Part shown: piece by piece, positions 5,305 to 10,542 of the stretch
Position numbering within the stretch: position 1 is the first letter of the stretch
Layout: each line of letters opens with the position of its first letter
DNA from: Fimbriimonadales bacterium
GTDB lineage: Bacteria; Armatimonadota; Fimbriimonadia; Fimbriimonadales; GBS-DC
Direction of reading: 5' to 3'
DNA: 10,542 bases
Assembly: GCA_026416065.1 (NCBI GenBank)
Contig: JAOAFW010000267.1
Location: 1 to 10,542 of the forward strand
Notes under the pieces: generated by a model
What the model was told of the DNA's origin: nothing
What the model saw: the letters and a program-made list of their open reading frames with translations, nothing else
Databases searched by the model: none
Position numbers and translations under genes: made by a program

Positions 5305-7545
5305 TTAGTCGCGTGGTGTCGTCTGTTCGGGTTCGGAGTCGTCCACGCGGCTACCGGCAGCGGGTAATGCGGCGCGTTCCGCAACGCCGTTCCGCCCGCC
5401 TATGGCACGCTGATACCCTTTCTGGAAGTGGCGGTAGACCACGCTGTCGTCGAGGCGCACCTTGTTCAGCACCACGCCCACGAGGTTTGCGTTGTGTTGT
5501 TTCAGGCGCGCCAGCATCTCGCGCGTAGCGTCGGTCATGCCCTGTCCTGCGGCGTGCACCACCAGCACATTCCCTGCCGTCAAGCCAATCACCGTGCTAT
5601 CGGCGAAGGTCGTTGCGGAGGGCGTATCGATGACAATGAAGTCTGCCACTTTTTTGAGGGTCTCCAGTAGCTGTTGCATCTCGGGCGAGCGCAGCAGCCG
5701 GACAGGGTTCTCAGGCGGCGAACCTGCCCCGATGAACACCAGCCCTTCGACGGACGTCTGTTGTACCGCCTGCTCCAGCGTCGCTCTCCCTGACAGAATG
5801 TCACTGAGTCCGGGATGGTTTACATCAGCACGCACGAGGCGGTGCAGTTGCGGATTGCGCATATCGCCGTCGATCAGCACCACGCGCACCCCATCTCGAG
5901 CGAGAGTGAGCGCGAGGTTGTAGGCGACGGTGGTACGTCCTACATCAGGGTCTGCGCCTGTGATCGCTACGGCGGGTCCGTTCAGTTTGCCGTTCGCCTC
6001 CATCAGGCTGGTAGAGAGCAGTTGGTACGATGCACTGAGCGGCGTTTGCTCCGCGCGGTCGCGCGAAAGCAGGGTGCGGGTCACGCGCGGCAGCGCGGCA
6101 ATCACCGGCACGCCAAACAACGCTTCCGCCTGGCTCGGTGTGTAGATACCTTGATCGACCTGCCCGAGCAGCAGCACGAGACCTGTGGAGAGGATTAAAC
6201 TGAGCGCGAAAGCGAGCGCGACGCGCAGGGGCAAGTTCTTATCTACTGGACGTGCGCCGGGGCCGTCGATAATCTTCACAAAGCCCGCCGTCTGCAGTTC
6301 GCTCTCACGAGTGAGCGCCTCGTCCAGTTTTTGTTTGAGCAAGCGCACCTTGCCTTCTGCAAGTTGTACTTTGAGCGTCAGATCATCCGCAACGCGCTGT
6401 TTTTCAGGCAGTCCGTCCAACTTAGCGCGTTGCTCGGCAAGTTGTGTGCGCAGTTCGTTCACGCGCTTCTCAGCGACCTGCAGTTCCACTATCGCCTGCA
6501 GATATTCGCGCTTGAGGGATTCGTAGAGATTGTTCAAGCCGATGGTTTCCGCGTCTAGGATCATCGCTTGTTGCTCGCCCAGCTGCTTCTCCAGCTCTTC
6601 GATGCGCCCCTTAATGCGCAGCACTTCGGGGTGGTTGTCGCCGCGTCCCTGAGCGATTTGTGCCTGCAGTTCGTTTTGGGCGCGGGCTAACTCTGACTGC
6701 GTCTGCTGCAGGATAGGATTGTTGCGCGTCACCTTGCTCAGCTGGCGAAATTCACCGCCGCCGGGACGTCGCTCCTCTTGATTCAGTTGTTGCGTCAGTC
6801 TTGCCAGTCGCGACGCTGCTGACTGACGCGCCACTTCTGCGTCGTATAGTTGCAACTCTGCCCGCGAGACCGACTGCAACAGGATATTCGTCTGGTTTTG
6901 CGACTGGATGACATCTTTGTTCTGGTTCAGATACTCGCTGAGCTGTCGGGTGGCACGTTCGTATTCGCGTTGCGCTTGTTGGTACTCTTGCTCGATAAAC
7001 TCACGCGATGGACGGGCGGTCTGGCTGTTGAGCTGGCTGTATTGATCCTGAAACTTACGTAATAGCACTTCCATCACGTACTGCGCTTGCTGCGGCGCAA
7101 CCTCGATCTCGCCTTCCGTTTTGATGATGATACTCAGGTACTCCGTGTTCGGGATCGGCTTGATTTCAGTGCGGCGTACCAGGTCTACAACGCCCGCATA
7201 GTCCTGTTCGTTGGGGGGTACGCTTTGTTTGATGCGCTCGGCGGGTTCCCACTGACCGCTGTCCTTAATCTCGCGCCATGTGCTGAGCAGCACGCCGTAG
7301 CTGCCCACGACATTTGCGATGTTCTGCAGGCGCGTGATCAGGTCTACCTGCAGCGAGTAGGGGTCGGGGTAAATCACGGTGCGGTTCGCCTGGAGCGAGC
7401 GGTACTCCGCAATCACGGCGAAGCCCTCCCACTCACGCGGTTGCGAGTAGAAGTAGGCGAACACTGCGCTGGTCACGATACCTGTAACCAACCCGATAAT
7501 CCACCAGCGTCGTTTCAGCAGTTTAATTGCTTGCCACAAGTTCAT
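5305..7545 (-). CDS. Wzc-like polysaccharide co-polymerase with degenerate tyrosine autokinase domain
   Basis: Wzc-type proteins sit in the inner membrane, set polymer chain length and meet the outer-membrane exporter. This 746-residue protein has a Wzz-type N-terminus with a membrane segment at about 14-34, a long Gln/Glu-rich coiled-coil periplasmic region (roughly 170-420), a second membrane segment at 442-461 preceded by a proline-rich stretch, and a cytoplasmic BY-kinase-like P-loop domain. Walker A reads TGADPDVGRTT, with Arg537 where the catalytic-type Lys is expected. Walker A' (LIDGDMR, Asp559/Asp561) and Walker B (FIVIDTPS, Asp640) are kept. The helix that normally carries ExxRxxR reads SASYQLLSTSL, so its Glu and Arg residues are missing. 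The C-terminus has only two scattered tyrosines (in VVYRHFQKGYQ) rather than a cluster. The start ATG follows a strong AGGAGGGAGG region. It probably controls length structurally, perhaps without kinase cycling. Confidence 0.93.
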   Translation of the reverse strand: MNLWQAIKLLKRRWWIIGLVTGIVTSAVFAYFYSQPREWEGFAVIAEYRSLQANRTVIYPDPYSLQVDLITRLQNIANVVGSYGVLLSTWREIKDSGQWEPAERIKQSVPPNEQDYAGVVDLVRRTEIKPIPNTEYLSIIIKTEGEIEVAPQQAQYVMEVLLRKFQDQYSQLNSQTARPSREFIEQEYQQAQREYERATRQLSEYLNQNKDVIQSQNQTNILLQSVSRAELQLYDAEVARQSAASRLARLTQQLNQEERRPGGGEFRQLSKVTRNNPILQQTQSELARAQNELQAQIAQGRGDNHPEVLRIKGRIEELEKQLGEQQAMILDAETIGLNNLYESLKREYLQAIVELQVAEKRVNELRTQLAEQRAKLDGLPEKQRVADDLTLKVQLAEGKVRLLKQKLDEALTRESELQTAGFVKIIDGPGARPVDKNLPLRVALAFALSLILSTGLVLLLGQVDQGIYTPSQAEALFGVPVIAALPRVTRTLLSRDRAEQTPLSASYQLLSTSLMEANGKLNGPAVAITGADPDVGRTTVAYNLALTLARDGVRVVLIDGDMRNPQLHRLVRADVNHPGLSDILSGRATLEQAVQQTSVEGLVFIGAGSPPENPVRLLRSPEMQQLLETLKKVADFIVIDTPSATTFADSTVIGLTAGNVLVVHAAGQGMTDATREMLARLKQHNANLVGVVLNKVRLDDSVVYRHFQKGYQRAIGGRNGVAERAALPAAGSRVDDSEPEQTTPRD

Positions 7546-7563
7546 AACAAGAAACCTCCCTCC

Positions 7564-8475
7564 TCACGGTCGCCATAGCGAGCGTCCATAATCCAGCTGA
7601 CGCAGAATCCAAGCAACCGATAGAATACGATAGACTTGGTCGTAGTTGGGCGTGTTGGTTTCCGATACGTAGACCACGTCGCCCGGTTGCAGCGCAATAT
7701 CTTGGCTCATATCACCCTTGTTGAGCAGACGTACCATGTCCACACGGATGCGCTCTTCGCTGCCGTCAGGTTTTTTGCGCACCACGAAGGTGTGGCTCAG
7801 GCGCGCGCGCTCCGTTTCCCATCCCGCCTGGGAAAGCGCGTCCAGTGCTGTCAAACCGGGACGCCAAGTGTAAAGCCCGGGACGCTTCACCTGTCCACCT
7901 ACAAAGAAGCGGTTCTGGGTTTCCTCCGGTACATAAATTGTGTCGCCATCTTGAATGGCGATATTCTGAGTCAGGTCACCCTCAAGGAGCAGGCGATACA
8001 GGTTGAGTTCGATTTTTGTCCCATCGGCACGCTGCATCCACGCTGCCTCCAGCTTGGCGCGTTCGGGAATTACGCCACCGCCCAGAGAAAGCGCGTCCAA
8101 GACTCGATCGCCTTCCTTGAACTCAAAGGTACCCGGGCGCTGCACAAAGCCCAATACCGACACGCGCGGACGATGGAACTGAAAGATGGTAACAGAGATG
8201 CGCGGCTCCCGCAGAATCTGCATTTCGCGATAACGGCGTCCGATTAATTCCTCAAGTTCCGTGGTGGTCAAGCCTGCCGCCCGTACTTCACCGATGATGG
8301 GTACGGAGATTTTGCCATCGCGCGAGATGGTAATCTGCGGCGCAGACAACTCAGGCTCCCCAACAACCTGGATACGGATGACGTCTTCGGGATGGAGGCG
8401 ATATGCGCCTTCCAAACGCTGCGCCATCGCTGATGCCAGCATTAGCAGGCTCAATAGTAAAATAAGCCCTCTCAT
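7564..8475 (-). CDS. Wza-like polysaccharide export protein with two SLBB domains
   Basis: This exported protein forms the periplasmic and outer-membrane conduit for the polymer and partners with the Wzc-like protein encoded 18 bases downstream. The 303-residue product begins with a clear signal peptide (MRGLILLLSL then LMLASAMA, cleavage likely after residue 18); there is no lipobox cysteine. The Poly_export domain covers about 22-100 and starts YRLHPEDVIRI. Two SLBB domains follow, at about 103-184 and 189-271, each ending in matching blocks (GDTIYVPE and GDVVYVSE). A final helix at about 277-297 could be the membrane-spanning segment, as in Wza. The frame is open to a GTG at 8514, but the ATG at 8475 has GGGAGGG six bases upstream and places the signal peptide at the N-terminus, so I chose it. 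It is the first gene of the operon. Confidence 0.95.
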   Translation of the reverse strand: MRGLILLLSLLMLASAMAQRLEGAYRLHPEDVIRIQVVGEPELSAPQITISRDGKISVPIIGEVRAAGLTTTELEELIGRRYREMQILREPRISVTIFQFHRPRVSVLGFVQRPGTFEFKEGDRVLDALSLGGGVIPERAKLEAAWMQRADGTKIELNLYRLLLEGDLTQNIAIQDGDTIYVPEETQNRFFVGGQVKRPGLYTWRPGLTALDALSQAGWETERARLSHTFVVRKKPDGSEERIRVDMVRLLNKGDMSQDIALQPGDVVYVSETNTPNYDQVYRILSVAWILRQLDYGRSLWRP

Positions 8476-8481
8476 AGACTT

Positions 8482-8488
8482 CCCTCCC
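8482..8488 (-). promoter_or_regulatory. ribosome binding site fixing the export protein start
   Basis: The minus strand reads GGGAGGG six bases before the ATG at 8475. The 10-bp palindrome CCCATATGGG at 8486-8495 overlaps its 5' edge, so a protein bound there could in principle affect initiation, but this is speculative. Confidence 0.75.
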
Positions 8489-8501
8489 ATATGGGTTCGT
8501 C

Positions 8502-8516
8502 CTGTGGATACCACAG
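8502..8516. promoter_or_regulatory. perfect CTGTGG-ATA-CCACAG inverted repeat in the operon leader
   Basis: CTGTGG and CCACAG are perfect reverse complements separated by three bases, giving a 15-base operator-like dyad 27 bases upstream of the export protein start. It lies downstream of both promoter candidates, so it would suit a repressor site or a small leader hairpin. The regulator is not recognisable and none is encoded in the window. Confidence 0.4.
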
Positions 8517-8543
8517 CAACTTTCGTGCCATCTATATACTCCT

Positions 8544-8573
8544 ATTCGACAAATTATCGGCAGGAAAAGTCAA
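8544..8573 (-). promoter_or_regulatory. candidate promoter for the polysaccharide operon (TTGACT, 18 bases, TCGAAT)
   Basis: On the minus strand TTGACT (8573-8568) is a five-of-six match to a sigma-70 -35 box, and TCGAAT (8549-8544) is a four-of-six -10 match after an 18-base spacer. Transcription would begin near 8537, leaving a leader of about 60 bases. The alternative site is the TATAAT further upstream; only one need be real. Confidence 0.35.
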
Positions 8574-8595
8574 GATATTCACCTTCCGCCGTTCG

Positions 8596-8601
8596 ATTAT
8601 A
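8596..8601 (-). promoter_or_regulatory. perfect TATAAT -10 box upstream of the polysaccharide operon
   Basis: The minus strand carries an exact TATAAT. No convincing -35 hexamer sits 16-19 bases upstream, where the sequence is G-rich with a run of seven G, so any promoter here would depend on other contacts or an activator. The leader would be about 115 bases. Confidence 0.3.
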
Positions 8602-8691
8602 CCTGTTTGAGAAGCGGTGAGTTCCCCCCCTCTACTTGCACCAGCCGTCGCTTTGAATCATGGGGAAGTGTGGGCGACTTTCTCTGTTTGA

Positions 8692-8719
8692 AACCTCGAT
8701 GAGTGTCATCGTTGAGGTT
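8692..8719 (-). terminator. bulged hairpin over the Maf stop codon, possible weak terminator
   Basis: The minus strand reads AACCT, a 3-base bulge, CGATG, a 5-base loop, CATCG, AGGTT. The ten paired bases straddle the Maf stop codon. No T-run follows, so intrinsic termination would be weak; the structure might instead protect the 3' end of the phhA-maf transcript. Some transcripts could read through into the polysaccharide operon. Confidence 0.25.
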
Positions 8720-9305
8720 GCCACACTCCGAGTTGCTCCAGCCGACTTGCCAATGTTGCCAGGGGCAGCCCCACGACGTTGAAATAACAGCCCTGTACTT
8801 TCTCGATGAGCAATGCCCCATATTCCTGAATGCCATACGCGCCCGCTTTGTCGAACGGCTCGCCGGTGGCGATGTACCAGCGGATCCACTCGTCGCTCAG
8901 TGCGCGGAATGTCACGCGCGAGCGCGGGGCGTCCAGCACGAGTTGCTCGGTGCGCCCCTGCCTCCGAAGCAATAGGCAGAGAGCGGTAATCACCGTGTGC
9001 GTGCGCCCTGAAAGCATGCGGAGCATCTCGAACGCCTCGCATTCATCGGCGGGTTTGCCCAGAACGCGCCCGTCGATGACCACCAGTGTATCAGCGGCGA
9101 TGATCAGGGCGTCGGGATAACATGGCGCGACCGCTTCGGCTTTGGCTCGTGCCAGACGCTTGCCTAATGCTGTCGGTCGCGCCGTGTATTCGGGTAAGTG
9201 TTCCTCAATCTGCGCGGGATGCACTTCGAACGGTTTACCGAACAATCGCATCAATGCCCGCCTGCGCGGCGACTGCGACGCCAGCACCCAGCGCAGTGTC
9301 TCCAT
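8706..9305 (-). CDS. maf: Maf-family nucleoside triphosphate pyrophosphatase
   Basis: Maf proteins are cytoplasmic house-cleaning enzymes that hydrolyse dTTP, UTP or modified nucleotides to monophosphates and have been tied to septum inhibition. The 199-residue protein shows the family motifs in order: LASQSPRRR (8-16), ADTLVV (71-76) with LGKP (82-85), FDKAGAYGIQ (151-160), and YFNVVGLP (174-181). The DKAGAYGIQ form points to the YhdE-like dTTP/UTP-specific branch rather than the YceF m7GTP branch. The ATG at 9305 lies 2 bases after the phhA stop; an in-frame TTG at 9311 gives a TTGA overlap and is less likely. GGTGG about eight bases upstream is a modest ribosome site, so coupling to phhA translation is probable. 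Nothing is missing from the family core. Confidence 0.93.
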   Translation of the reverse strand: METLRWVLASQSPRRRALMRLFGKPFEVHPAQIEEHLPEYTARPTALGKRLARAKAEAVAPCYPDALIIAADTLVVIDGRVLGKPADECEAFEMLRMLSGRTHTVITALCLLLRRQGRTEQLVLDAPRSRVTFRALSDEWIRWYIATGEPFDKAGAYGIQEYGALLIEKVQGCYFNVVGLPLATLASRLEQLGVWQPQR

Positions 9306-9307
9306 CG

Positions 9308-10240
9308 TCAATCCACCGTTGCCTCGAGGAAGCTGCGGATGTCTTCCTCACTCATGTTTGGCTCGCCCGGAGCGACGTTATTCAGTTTGCCCTCCAGCAT
9401 CCAGCGCTCCAACTGATCTACAAGGTCAAACAGGTGGTCAAAGGAGTCGACGATGAACAACAATGGCTGGTAGTGGTCGATCTCGAAGTACTGGTTGATG
9501 ACCCACTCCAGCTGAACGGGATAGCGTTGTACATCCGGCGACTCGATGGCGTGCGCGATCTCGCCGTAGGAGCTGAGCAAACCGCTGCCGTAGACTTTCA
9601 AATCGCCGTTTGTGCCGCGCATCAGCCCAAACTCGATAGTGAACCAGAAGAAGCGTGCCAGCGCGCGAGTAATGCTGATGATGCGCTGTACCTGCAGTTC
9701 GGGGTCCTTGATTTCCTGCACGATTCGCGCGGCAGTATGCGCCGCCTCACCAAAACGCACGAGCGTATCGGCAAAGCGTTTGTCGGTATGCATAGGCACA
9801 TGCCCCGCGATGTCGTGGAAGATGTCGGGTTCAGGCAGGTAGTCCAGCGAGTTGATGTCGCGCACGGTAATCGTGGTGGGGAACTCGCGTCGGCGCAGAC
9901 AATCGAAGAAGATGTAGGCGGGCACGTACCCCGACACTGCTTTTGCTTTGAAGCCTGTCAGCGGCGCGAGAAACTGGTTTACATCGTCCAGGCGCGGTAC
10001 GCGATTAGGGTCTAAACAGAGCTTAGAGACGCCCTCCAGAAACTTCTCTGTGGCGTAGCGTTGCCACCGATCCTGGATGCGTGCATAAAGTCGTCGCCAC
10101 GCTTCGTGATTCTCCTCAGAATACAGCTCATAGGGCTGCTCGATATACAGTTCGCCGCGATTACGCGCAATCTCGATAAATGGGGCGCGGGTGGTGGTCA
10201 GCCCCATACCTGGATACAGCCGTGTTTCAGTAAGCGCCAT
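9308..10240 (-). CDS. phhA: phenylalanine 4-hydroxylase, biopterin-dependent
   Basis: This enzyme hydroxylates phenylalanine to tyrosine using tetrahydropterin, O2 and non-haem Fe(II) in the cytoplasm. The 310-residue protein is a single catalytic domain without an N-terminal ACT regulatory domain, as in bacterial forms. The iron ligands are His142 and His147 in PDIFHDIAGH, and Glu203 in FWFTIEFGL. YGSGLLSSYGEI (217-228) is the conserved active-site stretch also found in animal enzymes. Asp follows the first His where many relatives have Glu. The frame is open to 10444, but the ATG at 10240 has GGAGG nine bases upstream, and the extra 68 residues look like non-coding translation. It is followed by maf on the same transcript. 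No pterin-4a-carbinolamine dehydratase (phhB) is adjacent. A tyrosine or tryptophan hydroxylase role is less likely in a bacterium. Confidence 0.95.
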   Translation of the reverse strand: MALTETRLYPGMGLTTTRAPFIEIARNRGELYIEQPYELYSEENHEAWRRLYARIQDRWQRYATEKFLEGVSKLCLDPNRVPRLDDVNQFLAPLTGFKAKAVSGYVPAYIFFDCLRRREFPTTITVRDINSLDYLPEPDIFHDIAGHVPMHTDKRFADTLVRFGEAAHTAARIVQEIKDPELQVQRIISITRALARFFWFTIEFGLMRGTNGDLKVYGSGLLSSYGEIAHAIESPDVQRYPVQLEWVINQYFEIDHYQPLLFIVDSFDHLFDLVDQLERWMLEGKLNNVAPGEPNMSEEDIRSFLEATVD

Positions 10241-10542
10241 TGCTCTCATCCTCCACGCTATAGGATACCCGAACTGCGCCAGCAGTGGCTCGTCCAGGCA
10301 GTTCAAACTTGCAGGGGTATCGGGGCGTAACCGCGTATGTGTTATTCGGGTGAGCCGCCATGAGTAAGTTAAGAGCCTACTCGATGGGGATGCTCGTTGC
10401 GCTGCTGATATGGGGGTGGGTGTGCTGATGCTGCCGTTTTTCACGGCGTTTCGCTGTGCCCCCTCGCTTCGCTCTCACAGTGAGTCCTTGTTGGAAACTA
10501 CTTATTACAACGGTGATTGTCCGCTCGAGAGGATCGCGCGCA
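10241..10542. other. 302-base stretch without a confident gene
   Basis: It holds the phhA ribosome site (GGAGG, 10254-10250 on the minus strand) but no convincing promoter for phhA. On the plus strand a 22-codon frame (10360-10428) encodes a Lys/Arg start and a hydrophobic stretch (MLVALLIWGW). Its TGA overlaps an ATG (10428) whose frame stays open to the window edge. This could be the damaged or frameshifted start of a divergent gene, or chance. A CTGTG/CACAG pair flanks a GC-rich segment at about 10453-10479. I see no RNA gene. Confidence 0.4.

Noticed and set aside
8597..8836. A 79-codon minus-strand open frame crossing the Maf end and the promoter gap
   Set aside because: It overlaps maf in another frame, has no recognisable motif and would cover the promoter-like elements.
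9122..10015. A 297-codon plus-strand open frame
   Set aside because: It lies opposite phhA and maf, which carry unmistakable catalytic motifs. The translation has no domain-like pattern and is explained as an antisense shadow in GC-rich DNA.
10241..10444. N-terminal extension of phenylalanine hydroxylase by 68 residues
   Set aside because: The ATG at 10240 has GGAGG at ideal distance. The extension is Ser/Thr/Arg-rich without family similarity, and ACT-type regulatory motifs are absent.
1..10542. CRISPR arrays, tRNA or rRNA genes, insertion sequences and PEP-CTERM substrates
   Set aside because: I looked for regularly spaced repeats, tRNA-like cloverleaf ends, transposase motifs with inverted ends, and a PEP motif followed by a hydrophobic C-terminus, and saw none.

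Overview
All eleven supported genes lie on the minus strand, so transcription runs from high to low coordinates. The window looks like part of a chromosome from a diderm bacterium with fairly high GC. Evidence for an outer membrane is the secreted Wza-like export protein paired with a Wzc-like chain-length protein, plus an exosortase. The lineage cannot be fixed from sequence alone. The mix of exosortase, phenylalanine hydroxylase and Maf, together with the protein style, would fit Armatimonadota or a similar environmental phylum, but that is a low-confidence inference.

Right side (10542 to 8706): a 302-base stretch without a confident gene, then phenylalanine 4-hydroxylase (phhA, 10240-9308) and a Maf nucleotide pyrophosphatase (9305-8706). 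The two are only 2 bases apart and probably co-transcribed. A bulged hairpin overlies the Maf stop codon.

Centre and left (8705 to 1): a 230-base regulatory gap with promoter-like hexamers and a perfect CTGTGG/CCACAG inverted repeat, then a tightly packed envelope-polysaccharide operon. Its order is Wza-like SLBB export protein (8475-7564), Wzc-like co-polymerase with a degenerate tyrosine-kinase domain (7545-5305), a GC-rich hairpin, initiating phosphoglycosyl transferase (5253-4537), UDP-sugar 4-epimerase (4550-3597), a UbiA-family prenyltransferase resembling decaprenyl-phosphate phosphoribosyltransferase (3600-2701), GtrA-family membrane protein (2704-2177), exosortase (2160-1252), EpsI/DUF3485 protein (1264-362), and an ABC transporter ATPase cut by the left edge (359-1). 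Most junctions overlap by 4 to 14 bases or are separated by a few bases, which argues for one transcript with translational coupling.

How the genes fit together: the epimerase makes a UDP-sugar. The phosphoglycosyl transferase loads a sugar phosphate onto a polyprenyl phosphate. The UbiA/GtrA pair probably makes and moves a polyprenyl-phosphate-linked pentose. The Wzc-like and SLBB proteins span the envelope and control chain length and export. The exosortase and EpsI would process surface proteins or join them to the polymer. No glycosyltransferase, Wzx flippase, Wzy polymerase or PEP-CTERM substrate is present, so the pathway is incomplete here. The most notable oddities are the Walker A Lys-to-Arg change and lost regulatory motifs in the Wzc-like protein, the long acidic N-terminal tail of EpsI, the intra-operon hairpin before the phosphoglycosyl transferase, and the atypical ATPase at the left edge.
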